Part shown: positions 1 through 9,370 of the stretch, in pieces
How the letters are laid out: each line of letters opens with the position of its first letter
How positions within the stretch are numbered: position 1 is the first letter of the stretch
Source of the DNA: Akkermansiaceae bacterium
Lineage (GTDB): Bacteria; Verrucomicrobiota; Verrucomicrobiia; Verrucomicrobiales; DEV007
Assembly (NCBI GenBank): GCA_024233005.1
Contig: JACKQE010000012.1
Coordinates: 62,001-126,000, forward strand
DNA length: 64,000 nucleotides
Direction: 5' to 3'
Notes under the pieces: model-generated
Told to the model about the DNA's origin: nothing
Databases searched by the model: none
What the model saw: the letters and a program-made list of their open reading frames with translations, nothing else
Position numbers and translations under genes: made by a program

Positions 1-1044
1 GATGCCGACAATGTCGCGGAAACGGTCGCACTCTTGAAACGTATCCAACCGGATGTGCTCATCAATGTGGCCCTTCCCTACCAGGACCTCACGCTCATGG
101 ACGCGTGCCTTGAAGCCGGCGTGCACTACATCGACACCGCGAATTACGAACCGCCGGATGAAGCCAAATTCGAATACAAATGGCAGTGGGCCTACCAGGA
201 GCGCTTCGAGAAGGCAGGCCTGACTGCCCTGCTGGGTGCCGGCTTCGATCCCGGCGTGACCAACATCTACTGCGCCTACGCCTTGAAGCACTTTTTCGAC
301 GAGATCCACACCGTGGACATTCTCGATGCCAATGCCGGAGATCATGGGTATGCCTTCGCCACGAACTTCAATCCTGAGATCAACATCCGTGAAATCACGT
401 CCAACGGGCGTTACTGGGAACAGGGAGAATGGAAAGTCACCAACCCCATGCAGTTTCATCAACCGTTCGTATTCCCCCATCCTGAAGTCGGCACCAAGGA
501 CATCTATCTCCTCTACCACGAGGAGCTGGAAAGCCTCGTCAAACATTTGCCGGGACTGCGCCGCATCCGCTTTTGGATGACTTTTTCCGAACGCTACCTG
601 ACCCATCTCCGCGTGCTGGAGAATGTGGGAATGACCTCCATCGAACCAGTCGAGTTCCAAGGAAGCCAGATCATCCCCCTGCAGTTCCTCAAGGCCGTGC
701 TGCCAGACCCGGCCTCGCTTGGACCACGCACCAAAGGGAAGACCTGCATCGGTTGCCTCATCGACGGCACCAAAAACGGCCAACGGGTCACCAAATACCT
801 CTACAACGTCTGCGACCATCAGGAGTGCTACCGGGAAGTGAAGTCCCAGGCCATCTCCTACACCACCGGAGTGCCCGCCATGATCGCCGGCAAGCAGCTC
901 CTGGAAGGGGGCGACTGGCGCAAGCCGGGGGTCTGGAATGTGGAGCAACTCGACCCCGACGGCTTCATGCAGGACCTGAACCGCTATGGCCTGCCCTGGG
1001 AGATCGTCGACGCCGATCCCTCCATGATTCCCATCCATCCCTGA
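1..1044 (+). CDS. Saccharopine dehydrogenase family protein, probably carboxynorspermidine/carboxyspermidine synthase (5' partial)
   Basis: The frame is open at the left edge, so the first part of the Rossmann fold is missing and 347 codons are seen. Visible family signs are PDVLINVALPY, at the end of a Rossmann strand, and GAGFDPGVTN, which is characteristic of the saccharopine dehydrogenase/carboxynorspermidine synthase family. Family members act in the cytoplasm and use NAD(P)H to join a diamine to aspartate semialdehyde, giving carboxy(nor)spermidine. The decarboxylase that normally follows is not in view, so the polyamine role rests on sequence type alone. The first in-frame start-like codon in the window is a TTG at 34, which lies inside the domain and is not the true start. 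The gene ends 7 bases before the FAD oxidoreductase. Confidence 0.8.
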   Translation, partial: DADNVAETVALLKRIQPDVLINVALPYQDLTLMDACLEAGVHYIDTANYEPPDEAKFEYKWQWAYQERFEKAGLTALLGAGFDPGVTNIYCAYALKHFFDEIHTVDILDANAGDHGYAFATNFNPEINIREITSNGRYWEQGEWKVTNPMQFHQPFVFPHPEVGTKDIYLLYHEELESLVKHLPGLRRIRFWMTFSERYLTHLRVLENVGMTSIEPVEFQGSQIIPLQFLKAVLPDPASLGPRTKGKTCIGCLIDGTKNGQRVTKYLYNVCDHQECYREVKSQAISYTTGVPAMIAGKQLLEGGDWRKPGVWNVEQLDPDGFMQDLNRYGLPWEIVDADPSMIPIHP

Positions 1045-1051
1045 TCCCCCA

Positions 1052-3142
1052 ATGACGACGCGCCTCCTGCCCATCCTGGTCTCCACCCTCTGCTCCGCTG
1101 TCTGGACGGCCCGGGCCGACGATGCCGACGTCATCATTTATGGAGGCACCTGTGCGGCTGTCACCGCCGCTGTCCAAGTGAAGAAAATGGGACGCAGTGT
1201 CATCGTGGTCAGCCCCGACAAACACCTCGGCGGACTTTCCAGCGGCGGACTCGGGTTTACCGACACGGGCAACAAGGCCGTTATCGGAGGCCTGGCGCGG
1301 GAGTTCTACCACCGCATCTGGCAACACTACGACAACAAGGCCAACTGGGTCTGGCAAAAAAAGGAGGCATACGGTGGCAAAGGCCAGGGCACTCCCGCAG
1401 TGGACGGGGAAAACCGCACGATGTGGATTTTCGAACCGCACGCCGCGGAGCAGGTTTTTGAGGATTTCATCAAGGAGCACGGGATCACAGTGGTCCGCAG
1501 TGCGCTGTTGAACAGAGAGTCCGGAGTCACCAAGAACGGGAATCGGATCGTTTCCCTGGCGACCGTGGACGGCCGTGTCTTCCAGGGAAAAATGTTCCTC
1601 GATGCCACCTATGAAGGCGACCTCATGGCCGCCGCGGGCGTGCCTTACCACGTGGGACGCGAGGCCCAAAGTGTCTACGGGGAAGAATGGAACGGCATCC
1701 AGACCGGGGTCCTTCATCATGGCCATCATTTTGGAAAACTCCCTCCCATCAGTCCCTACAAAACACCCGGCGATCCCGCCAGCGGGGTTCTCGCCGAAAT
1801 CAGCACGACTCCTCCCGGCGACTATGGCGACGGGGACAAACGCGTCCAGGCTTACTGCTTCCGCATGTGCCTGACCAACGTGGCGGAAAACCGCATTCCT
1901 TTTCCCAAGCCGGAAGGCTATGACCCGGCTCGCTATGAACTGCTTCTCCGGGTGTTCGATGCCGGTTGGCGCGAGACCTTTGGGAAGTTTGATCCCATTC
2001 CCAACCACAAGACTGACACCAACAACCATGGTCCCTTCAGCACCGACCACATTGGGGCGAACCACGACTATCCTGAGGCCGACTATGCCCGGCGACAGGA
2101 AATCATCCGGGACCACGAAGTCTACCAAAAGGGCTGGCTCTATTTCATCGCCAATGACCCGCGGGTTCCGCCGGAAGTGAGCCAGGAAATGCGGCTTTGG
2201 GGTCTGCCGAAAGATGAATTCACCGACAACGGTGGCTGGTCCCACCAGCTTTACATCCGGGAGGCCAGGCGCATGACCGGGCTGTATGTCATGACGGAAA
2301 ACGAACTCCGCAAGAAGCGCCCCACTCCGGATTCAGTTGGCATGGGTTCCTATACGATCGACTCGCACAATGTGCAGCGCTACATCACTCCCGAGGGCCA
2401 CGTGCAGAATGAGGGCGACATCGGCGTGCCAATCAAGGGTCCCTATGAAATCGCTTATGGCGCCCTGGTGCCAAAGCGCGATTCGGTCGCCAATCTGCTC
2501 GTTCCAGTCTGTGTCTCCAGCTCCCACATCGCCTTCGGCAGTATCCGGATGGAACCTGTTTTTATGATCCTGGGCCAATCGGCCGCCACCGCAGCGGTCC
2601 TGGCACTGGAGCAGGGACTCTCAGTCCAGGATGTGCCCTATGCGTCTCTCCGCGACCGTCTTCTCGCCGATGGTCAAGTCCTCGAATACCACGGGCAGAC
2701 GGGAGGCCTTGGACTGGATCCTGCCAAGCTGCCCGGCGTGGTGGTGGACGACGCCAAGGCGGTGCTCCAAGGCTCTTGGCAGGAAAGCCACTCCGCCAAA
2801 GGATTCGTGGGAGATGGCTATCAGCATGATGGAAAATCGGGGGACGGGAAATGCAGCGCGCGCTTTGAAGCAACCCTGCCGGGAGCGGGGCGATATGAGG
2901 TGCGCCTTGGCTATCCCCCCAATCCCAACCGGGCGGAACATGTCAGCGTCACCATCGAGCACGCTGGCGGCACCGCGGAGGTTCGGGTCAACCAACGCCT
3001 GACACCTCCCCTGGAGAACGGGTATGCCACTCTCGGAACCTTTGACTTCGGAGCCACCGCCGCAGTGACCGTCAGCAACCGGAACGCTGATGGCTATGTT
3101 GTGATCGACTCTGTGCAATGGCTTCGCTCTCCCAACAACTGA
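1052..3142 (+). CDS. Secreted FAD-dependent oxidoreductase with C-terminal golvesin/Xly-like domain
   Basis: The protein has 696 residues. Residues 1-22 form a signal peptide ending near TARA. The FAD-binding fold begins at residue 25 with VIIYGGTCAAVTAAV, a GGTxAAV variant of the dinucleotide-binding loop, followed by KHLGGLSSGGLGFTD. This is the pattern of the FAD_oxidored (PF12831) proteins that are abundant in planctomycetes and verrucomicrobia. Residues from about 565 to the end look like a golvesin/Xly carbohydrate-binding-like beta-sandwich (RYEVRLGYPPNPNRAEHV, then VVIDSVQWL). Substrates of the family are unknown; an extracytoplasmic role on carbohydrates or plant-derived compounds is plausible. 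The gene converges with pyc, with 23 bases between the stops. Confidence 0.9.
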   Translation: MTTRLLPILVSTLCSAVWTARADDADVIIYGGTCAAVTAAVQVKKMGRSVIVVSPDKHLGGLSSGGLGFTDTGNKAVIGGLAREFYHRIWQHYDNKANWVWQKKEAYGGKGQGTPAVDGENRTMWIFEPHAAEQVFEDFIKEHGITVVRSALLNRESGVTKNGNRIVSLATVDGRVFQGKMFLDATYEGDLMAAAGVPYHVGREAQSVYGEEWNGIQTGVLHHGHHFGKLPPISPYKTPGDPASGVLAEISTTPPGDYGDGDKRVQAYCFRMCLTNVAENRIPFPKPEGYDPARYELLLRVFDAGWRETFGKFDPIPNHKTDTNNHGPFSTDHIGANHDYPEADYARRQEIIRDHEVYQKGWLYFIANDPRVPPEVSQEMRLWGLPKDEFTDNGGWSHQLYIREARRMTGLYVMTENELRKKRPTPDSVGMGSYTIDSHNVQRYITPEGHVQNEGDIGVPIKGPYEIAYGALVPKRDSVANLLVPVCVSSSHIAFGSIRMEPVFMILGQSAATAAVLALEQGLSVQDVPYASLRDRLLADGQVLEYHGQTGGLGLDPAKLPGVVVDDAKAVLQGSWQESHSAKGFVGDGYQHDGKSGDGKCSARFEATLPGAGRYEVRLGYPPNPNRAEHVSVTIEHAGGTAEVRVNQRLTPPLENGYATLGTFDFGATAAVTVSNRNADGYVVIDSVQWLRSPNN

Positions 3143-3165
3143 GGACGTCCATCCCCGGAGGGTGC

Positions 3166-6100
3166 TCAGCCCAGACGGACGAGCAAGTCTTTGGCTTCGA
3201 TGCTTTCGCCCAGTTTGACACAGATTTCCCGCACGGTACCGGCCGCCGGAGCGGTGATGGCGGCGAACATTTTCATCGCCTCCAGGGTCAGCAATGGTTC
3301 ACCTTCCTTGACCTGGTGTCCCACACTGACAGCGATACTGGCGACCATGCCCGGCATCGGGGCTCCCACCTGGGAAGGATCGGCCGGATCCGCTTTCGGC
3401 CGCGCCGCCGACTCCACCGCGAGATGCCGGTTCGAGACGGTGGTGTGCCGGGGATAGCCGTTCAGTTCGAAGATGGCGGTCTGTTGCCCGTGATGGTCGG
3501 GTTCAGTGAGATTGAGCAGCCGGACGAAGAGGGTTTTCCCTGCTTCGAGATCGACGTGGATCTCCTCTTTGTCCTGCAATCCATAGAAGTAGGAGGGCGT
3601 TGGCAGCACGCTGACATCTCCATAGGTGCTCCGGAAATCGGCATATTTCATGAAAACGTCCGGATACATGAGGTAACTCCAAAGATCATCCTCGGACGGC
3701 GGCCCCTTCAGCTTGGCTTCAAGATCCGTACGGACGGCGTCGAGGTCGATGACTGCGGCATGCTCACCGGGACGACCGGTGATACGGGGACCATTGCCGA
3801 CAATCGCTTCGGCGAGCGTGTTCCACTTTTCCCAGGAATCCGCCGCTTCTGAGGGCTCCAGACCGTAGAAAGGTTCGCCGAGCCAGCCCTGGAACATGGA
3901 AGTCACATCCTTGCTCCATTGGGTGCCCTTCAGATTGATGATGTCGACAGGCTTGACCCCTCTGGCCACACACTCAATGGCGAGATCTCCGACGACTTTG
4001 CTTGATGGGGTGACCTTTATGATGTCTCCGCAGAGTTGGTTCACCTCCGCGTAGGCATGAGCGATCTCCGGCCAGCGGTGCCCCAATCCCATGCCGGTGG
4101 CCTGCTCTTTGAGATTGGTATATTGCCCACCGGGCATCTCATGAAGGTAGACTTCCGCGGTGCCATAAGGTTCGCTGGTATCAAACGGCAGGTAAAACTT
4201 CCGAACTGCGGCCCAGTAGTCGGTGTATTCCTGGAGCGTGTCGAGATCGAGTCCGGTGTCCCGCGCGGTGTGCTGGAGACTGGCGACGATGCTGTTAAGA
4301 TTGGGCTGACTGGTACCCCCGGAAAGGGAGGCGATGGCGGCGTCAGCCACGTCGACTCCGGCTTCGGCAGCTTGGAGAATGCTCGCCGCATTCAACCCGC
4401 TGGTGTCATGAGTGTGGAAATGGATCGGAAGCCCGATCTCCTCTTTCAGCGTCTGAACGAGTTTCTTGGCGGCATAGGGGCGGACAAGTCCCGCCATGTC
4501 CTTGATGCAGAGCATGTGGGCTCCCATCTTCTCCAGCTCGCGGGCCAGTTTGACGTAATACTTCAGACCGTATTTGTCGCGTTTGGGATCGAGAATGTCC
4601 CCGGTGTAGCAGAGGGTGCCCTCGCAGATCGACTTGGTCTCCTCACGCACGGCCTGCATCGCCGGAGCGAGGTTCGGAAGGTAATTGAGGCTGTCAAAGA
4701 TCCGGAACAGATCCATGCCGCTGGCCGCCGCATGCTTCACGAAGCCCCGCACCACGGCGTCTGGATAGTTGCTGTAGCCGACCGCATTGGAACCCCGGAA
4801 GAGCATCTGAAACAGGATGTTGGGAATCCGTTCCCGCAGTCCGCGGAGACGCTCCCAGGGATCCTCCCGAAGGAACCGCATGGAGACATCGAAGGTGGCC
4901 CCGCCCCACATTTCGAGGGAGAAAAGGTTCGGCGTGCGCCGCGCCAGGGTCTCCGCCAGAGCCAGCATGTCGAAGGTCCGCATCCGGGTGGCCAGCAACG
5001 ACTGGTGCGCGTCGCGCATCGTGGTGTCGGTGATGAGAAGCCGCTTTTGTTTCGCCACCCAATCCCGGCAGAAATCCTCCGGACCGAGGTCGAGCAGGAT
5101 ATCCCTCGTCCCCGGGGCCGGGGCGACCCGCAGATCAGTCTTCGGTACCGGGGCCTGGCTCATCGGAGCCGTGAGTCGGTGGCCCTTGGCAAAGGGATTC
5201 CCATTGACGATGACATCAGCGAGGTAGTTGAGCAGCTTGGTCGCCCGGTCCTTGCGAGCGGTGAAGGCAAAGAGTTGCGGATTGGTGTCGATGAAGCGCG
5301 TCGTCGCCTTCCCTTCGCGGAACACCGGATCGTGGATGACGTTAAGCAGAAACGGAATGTTGGTTTTGACCCCGCGGATGCGAAATTCGTTGAGCGCCCG
5401 GTGCATGCGATCCAACGCGACATCGAGTGTCCGCCCGAAGATCGTGACCTTGACCAGCATGGAATCATAGAAGGGTGTGATGACCGCATTGGCCGCGCCG
5501 AGGGCACCATCCAGCCGCACACCGAACCCACCGGGGCTGCGATAGGTGAGAATTTTGCCGAAGTCCGGCGTGAAAGCCTGCTCCGGGTCCTCAGTGGTGA
5601 TCCGGCATTGAATGGCATAGCCGCTTTTTTCAACCTGATCCTGTTGCGGGAGCCCAAGGGCTTCGCCGTGGAGCGTGTATCCTTGGGCAATTTGGATCTG
5701 GGCCCGCACCAGATCGATTCCGGTGATTTCCTCGGTCACGGTGTGTTCCACTTGGATCCTCGGATTCATCTCGATGAAGAACCACTCGCCGCGCTCGATG
5801 TCGACGAGGAACTCGACCGTTCCGGCGTGCGTGTAGCGAACTTCACGGGCGATTTCAATAGCGGCCTGGCACAATCCGGCGATGATGGCCGGATCAATGC
5901 CGTAGCTGGGCGCCTGCTCGATGACCTTCTGGTGACGCCGCTGCACGGAGCAGTCGCGCTCATGGAGATGCAGAACGTTGCCATGCTTGTCGGCGAGAAT
6001 CTGCACTTCGATGTGCTTGGCCTTGCCTACGAATTTCTCCAAAAACACGGCTCCATTGCCAAAAGCGCGTTTGGCTTCGGTTTGAGCTTCATCCAGCAGT

Positions 6101-6687
6101 CGCTCAAGATCTTCCTGGCGCTCCACCACACGCATTCCGCGGCCACCGCCACCGAAGGCTGCCTTGATGATCAAGGGAAAGCCGACCTTTTGGGCGACCT
6201 CCAACGCATCCTTTCGGTCTTCGATCGCATCTTTGGTGCCCGGCAGTGTGGGGACCCCGAGTTGTTCCGCCACCTGACGGGCCGCCGTCTTGTCGCCCAT
6301 GCGATCGAGAACACCGGGCTCAGGCCCGATGAAAATGATCCCCTCCCGGGCACAGGCCTTGGCAAAGTCAGGATTTTCCGACAAGAATCCGTATCCGGGA
6401 TGAATGGCATCCACCCCCTTCTCCTTGGCCAGGGCCACAATGCCCTCAATGTCGAGGTAAGCGCCCACCGGACCTTTGGAATGGTCCAACTCATAGGCTT
6501 CATCCGCCTTAAATCGGTGCGGACAGAAGCGGTCCTCCCGGGCATAGATGGCGACGGTGCGGATGCCCAGTTCAGTGGCGGCCCGCATGATACGGATGGC
6601 GATTTCCGAACGGTTGGCGACCAAGAGGCGTCGAATAGGTCGGATTCCCGAGGTTTCCGAGTTGTGAGGAATGATGATTTGCGGCAT
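3166..6687 (-). CDS. pyc: Pyruvate carboxylase
   Basis: The protein has 1173 residues, full length for a single-chain pyruvate carboxylase. Domain order is biotin carboxylase (about 18-470, beginning RRLLVANRSEIAIRI, with the glycine-rich loop KAAFGGGGRGMRVV), carboxyltransferase (about 560-840, TDTTMRDAHQSLLATRMRT), a PYC/OADA linker, and a C-terminal biotinyl domain (about 1108-1173) with EAMKM, where Lys1139 is the predicted biotinylated residue. It converts pyruvate, bicarbonate and ATP to oxaloacetate in the cytoplasm and feeds the TCA cycle and gluconeogenesis. The start ATG at 6687 fits the family N-terminus. It is a single-gene unit. Biotin synthase lies elsewhere in the window at 60350-61339. 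Confidence 0.98.
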   Translation of the reverse strand: MPQIIIPHNSETSGIRPIRRLLVANRSEIAIRIMRAATELGIRTVAIYAREDRFCPHRFKADEAYELDHSKGPVGAYLDIEGIVALAKEKGVDAIHPGYGFLSENPDFAKACAREGIIFIGPEPGVLDRMGDKTAARQVAEQLGVPTLPGTKDAIEDRKDALEVAQKVGFPLIIKAAFGGGGRGMRVVERQEDLERLLDEAQTEAKRAFGNGAVFLEKFVGKAKHIEVQILADKHGNVLHLHERDCSVQRRHQKVIEQAPSYGIDPAIIAGLCQAAIEIAREVRYTHAGTVEFLVDIERGEWFFIEMNPRIQVEHTVTEEITGIDLVRAQIQIAQGYTLHGEALGLPQQDQVEKSGYAIQCRITTEDPEQAFTPDFGKILTYRSPGGFGVRLDGALGAANAVITPFYDSMLVKVTIFGRTLDVALDRMHRALNEFRIRGVKTNIPFLLNVIHDPVFREGKATTRFIDTNPQLFAFTARKDRATKLLNYLADVIVNGNPFAKGHRLTAPMSQAPVPKTDLRVAPAPGTRDILLDLGPEDFCRDWVAKQKRLLITDTTMRDAHQSLLATRMRTFDMLALAETLARRTPNLFSLEMWGGATFDVSMRFLREDPWERLRGLRERIPNILFQMLFRGSNAVGYSNYPDAVVRGFVKHAAASGMDLFRIFDSLNYLPNLAPAMQAVREETKSICEGTLCYTGDILDPKRDKYGLKYYVKLARELEKMGAHMLCIKDMAGLVRPYAAKKLVQTLKEEIGLPIHFHTHDTSGLNAASILQAAEAGVDVADAAIASLSGGTSQPNLNSIVASLQHTARDTGLDLDTLQEYTDYWAAVRKFYLPFDTSEPYGTAEVYLHEMPGGQYTNLKEQATGMGLGHRWPEIAHAYAEVNQLCGDIIKVTPSSKVVGDLAIECVARGVKPVDIINLKGTQWSKDVTSMFQGWLGEPFYGLEPSEAADSWEKWNTLAEAIVGNGPRITGRPGEHAAVIDLDAVRTDLEAKLKGPPSEDDLWSYLMYPDVFMKYADFRSTYGDVSVLPTPSYFYGLQDKEEIHVDLEAGKTLFVRLLNLTEPDHHGQQTAIFELNGYPRHTTVSNRHLAVESAARPKADPADPSQVGAPMPGMVASIAVSVGHQVKEGEPLLTLEAMKMFAAITAPAAGTVREICVKLGESIEAKDLLVRLG

Positions 6688-7127
6688 CGGAAGCTGTCAG
6701 TCTGTAAGGGGGCACAATGTCTCCGTGAAATGGGCCACTGCAAGGATCGAAACGGAAGATTTGCCGTGCAGGGCTCAAATTCAGCCGGAAAGGACATTGC
6801 CCGGGGCTCTGGGGGTCTGGCACCTGTCGATGCCAGGGCCGATGGATTCCACATCTGAGGGCGGGGAATAGGTCTGATTACAAGGATCGTGCCTTCGCAA
6901 AATAGCGACCGCCTGGGCAGATTGGTCCACTTTTGTGGGGGATCCCCCGCGCCACCAGGTTGTCATTCATAATTATCCAGACAACCATAATTTTCCGAGA
7001 ATAGGGTCGAGGCGGAAAGTCACCTCTCCCAATCACTGGATTGCCTTTTGACATCGGGAAAGGTGGGGAGCATTGTGGCCGTTCGCCGCTGTCCTTCGCT
7101 CTCCCGGGAGTCGGGGCATCCCGATCC
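6688..7127. other. Divergent intergenic region between pyc and the tyrosine phosphatase gene
   Basis: No gene is supported in these 440 bases. The central part (about 6965-7005) is AT-richer than its surroundings and contains an inverted repeat, listed separately. It should carry the promoters of pyc (leftward) and of the phosphatase-rpiB/glyA unit (rightward). No clear -35/-10 pair could be fixed by eye. Confidence 0.5.
6958..6986. promoter_or_regulatory. Inverted repeat, possible operator or hairpin
   Basis: GGTTGTC at 6958-6964 and its exact reverse complement GACAACC at 6980-6986 are separated by 15 AT-rich bases. It sits midway in the pyc/phosphatase divergent region. The spacing, about two helical turns between half-site centres, suits a dimeric regulator as well as a weak hairpin. 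Chance occurrence cannot be excluded. Confidence 0.25.
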
Positions 7128-7604
7128 ATGAAAAAAATCCTCTTCGTTTGCACCGGAAACATCTGCCGCAGCCCCATGGCTGAGGGACTCTTCCGTCATG
7201 CCGCGAAACGCCTTGAGGAAGAAATCCTGGTGCGGTCCGCCGGAATCTCGACGGTCGATGGCCAACCTCCCAGTTGGCACGCTGTCGAGGTCATGGCAGA
7301 ACAAGGGTTGGACATTTCGGAACAGCGTAGCCTTCAGGTGACCCCGGAATTGATCGCGTGGGCAGATTGCATTTTCGGGATGACCGAATCACACCAAGCG
7401 TTGCTCCAGGCCATCTTCCCCGAAGCGACGGAGAAGACATTTGTGCTGCGCGAGTTTCTCGTCGGAAGAGATGGCATTGATCTCGACGTGCCGGATCCGA
7501 TCGGTCGGGGAAAACGCGATTATGAACGCACCCGCAATCTGATTCTGGAGTCGGTCCCCAGTGTTTTGAATTTTCTGCGATCGGTTCCTGCGGAACCCTC
7601 CTGA
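7128..7604 (+). CDS. Low-molecular-weight protein-tyrosine phosphatase
   Basis: The protein has 158 residues. It begins MKKILFVCTGNICRSPMAEG, the LMW-PTP P-loop C(X)5R with nucleophilic Cys8 and Arg14. The general-acid motif is DPIGRG near residue 124. An ATG-less upstream extension to 7041 is possible, but the ATG at 7128 places the P-loop at the usual N-terminal position. The residue that decides specificity in the Bacillus arginine phosphatase YwlE (Thr in CTGNTCRS) is Ile here, as in tyrosine phosphatases. It lies 29 bases upstream of the rpiB-glyA fusion, the same order as ywlE-ywlF(rpiB)-glyA in Bacillus, and is probably cotranscribed with it. Confidence 0.93.
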   Translation: MKKILFVCTGNICRSPMAEGLFRHAAKRLEEEILVRSAGISTVDGQPPSWHAVEVMAEQGLDISEQRSLQVTPELIAWADCIFGMTESHQALLQAIFPEATEKTFVLREFLVGRDGIDLDVPDPIGRGKRDYERTRNLILESVPSVLNFLRSVPAEPS

Positions 7605-7633
7605 ACCGCACCCCCATTTTTTCCCCACACCCC

Positions 7634-9343
7634 ATGCCCAACTCCCACGATGCTCGTATCATAGTCGGCGCCGATCACGGCGGTTATCTTTTGAAAGACG
7701 CCCTCGTCGCCTGGCTTGGTGACCATGGTCACACCGTTGAGGACATCGGCACACACTCCTCCGCATCGGTGGATTATCCGGATTTTGCCCATCGGGTGGC
7801 CAGTGCCGTGGCTTCGGGCGCCTACTCCGGTGGCATCCTGGTCTGCACCACCGGCATCGGAGTCAGCATTGCCGCCAACCGCCATTCCGGCGTGAGAGCG
7901 GCTTTGGTTCATGACGTGGCGACCGCGAAAATTTCGCGGGATCACAATGACGCCAACGTGCTTTGTCTTGCAGGCGCCACCACCAGCCCCGAACTGGGCA
8001 AGGAAATCCTCCAAGCCTGGCTTGAAACCTCCTTCAGTCAAGGGGAACGCCATGTCCGCCGGGCTTCCAAAATCGAGCTGTCCTGTGGCGATCCTGTTGC
8101 CCTGATCGGGGCCCAGCTCACCGCCACCGATCCGGTCATCGCCGCAGCCATTGTCCGCGAAGAGATTCGTCAACGCGACAATATCGAACTGATCGCTTCG
8201 GAAAATTTCGCTTCCCGCGCGATCCAGCAGGCTCAGGGGTCCTGCCTGACCAACAAATATGCCGAAGGTTACCCCGGACGTCGCTGGTATGGCGGCTGCG
8301 AGAATGTGGACCAGGTGGAACAACTGGCCATTGACCGGGCCTGCGAATTGTTCCAAGCCAAACACGCCAATGTCCAACCCCACAGTGGCAGCCAGGCCAA
8401 TGCGGCGGTCTATTTCTCCGTCCTGAACCCAGGGGACCGCATTCTAACCATGGATCTGAGCCACGGAGGACATCTCACCCATGGTCACTTTGCGAACTTC
8501 TCCGGGAAGTTTTACGAAGTGAAACACTATGGCGTTTCCCCGGAAAGCGAGACCATCGACTATGATGCGCTCGCCGCCGCCGCCCTGGAATACCAGCCAA
8601 AGATGATCACCGCAGGGGCTTCCGCCTATTCGCGCGTCATCGACTTCGCCCGGATGCGTAAAATCGCCGATACCGTGGGAGCCTACCTCTTCGTCGACAT
8701 GGCCCACATCGCCGGTTTGGTCGCCGCCGGGGTCCATCCTTCGCCGATGTCCCATGCTCATTTTGTAACCACCACGACCCATAAAAGCCTGAGGGGCCCG
8801 CGGGGTGGTCTGATTTTGACAAATGATGATGAATTGGCGAAAAAGATCAATGCCACCGTGTTCCCCGGGGTGCAGGGGGGCCCGCTGATGCATGTCATCG
8901 CCGCGAAAGCCGTCTGCTTCCATGAAGCGCTCCAACCCGGCTTCCGCGCCTACCAGCAGCAAATCGTGAAGAATGCGCAGGCGCTTGCCGGCGGACTCGC
9001 CGAGGCCGGCTACCGGATCATTGCCGGCGGCACCGACAACCACCTTTTCATGATCGACCTGCGGCCGAGCGGGCTCAATGGAAAGGAGGCTCAGGAAGCT
9101 CTCGACCATGCCGGCATCACTGTGAATAAAAACTCCATTCCCTTTGATACCGAATCCCCCTTCAAAGGAGGCGGCATTCGCATCGGCACTCCGGCGGTGA
9201 CTTCCCGCGGCATGAAGGAGGAAGACATGGCGCAAGTCGCCACGATGATTCATGAAGCCTTGACCAACCGGAAAAAGCCGGAGGTGCTGGAGACGATCCG
9301 GCAACGGGTCGTGGCAATGAACCAACGTTTTCCTCTTCCCTGA
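7634..9343 (+). CDS. rpiB-glyA: Fused ribose-5-phosphate isomerase B / serine hydroxymethyltransferase
   Basis: The protein has 569 residues in one uninterrupted frame. Residues 1 to about 146 are RpiB: GADHGGYLLKDAL, catalytic Cys71 in VCTTGIGVSIAANR, and HNDANVLCLAG. A linker of about 17 residues follows. Residues from about 164 to the end are a complete SHMT: NIELIASENF, GYPGRRWYGGCENVD, Asp355 and His358 in VDMAHIAG, and TTTTHKSLRGPRGG, where Lys384 is the predicted PLP lysine. RpiB interconverts ribose-5-P and ribulose-5-P; SHMT converts serine plus THF to glycine plus methylene-THF. Both catalytic sets are intact, so a bifunctional cytoplasmic enzyme is expected. Separate rpiB and glyA genes near an LMW phosphatase are a known order in Firmicutes, which makes a fusion of neighbours credible. 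Confidence 0.95.
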   Translation: MPNSHDARIIVGADHGGYLLKDALVAWLGDHGHTVEDIGTHSSASVDYPDFAHRVASAVASGAYSGGILVCTTGIGVSIAANRHSGVRAALVHDVATAKISRDHNDANVLCLAGATTSPELGKEILQAWLETSFSQGERHVRRASKIELSCGDPVALIGAQLTATDPVIAAAIVREEIRQRDNIELIASENFASRAIQQAQGSCLTNKYAEGYPGRRWYGGCENVDQVEQLAIDRACELFQAKHANVQPHSGSQANAAVYFSVLNPGDRILTMDLSHGGHLTHGHFANFSGKFYEVKHYGVSPESETIDYDALAAAALEYQPKMITAGASAYSRVIDFARMRKIADTVGAYLFVDMAHIAGLVAAGVHPSPMSHAHFVTTTTHKSLRGPRGGLILTNDDELAKKINATVFPGVQGGPLMHVIAAKAVCFHEALQPGFRAYQQQIVKNAQALAGGLAEAGYRIIAGGTDNHLFMIDLRPSGLNGKEAQEALDHAGITVNKNSIPFDTESPFKGGGIRIGTPAVTSRGMKEEDMAQVATMIHEALTNRKKPEVLETIRQRVVAMNQRFPLP

Positions 9344-9370
9344 GGATCACCGGGCAAGGACCCGCCAACG

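Noticed and set aside
965..2245. A 426-codon minus-strand frame
   Set aside because: Antisense to the FAD oxidoreductase, with no start signal or family character.
4036..6858. A 940-codon open frame on the plus strand
   Set aside because: It is exactly antisense to pyruvate carboxylase. High third-position GC suppresses stops on the opposite strand, and the translation has no protein family character.
7128..7604. Phosphatase considered as an arsenate reductase or arginine phosphatase
   Set aside because: The P-loop has the tyrosine-phosphatase residue Ile, and there is no ars gene context.
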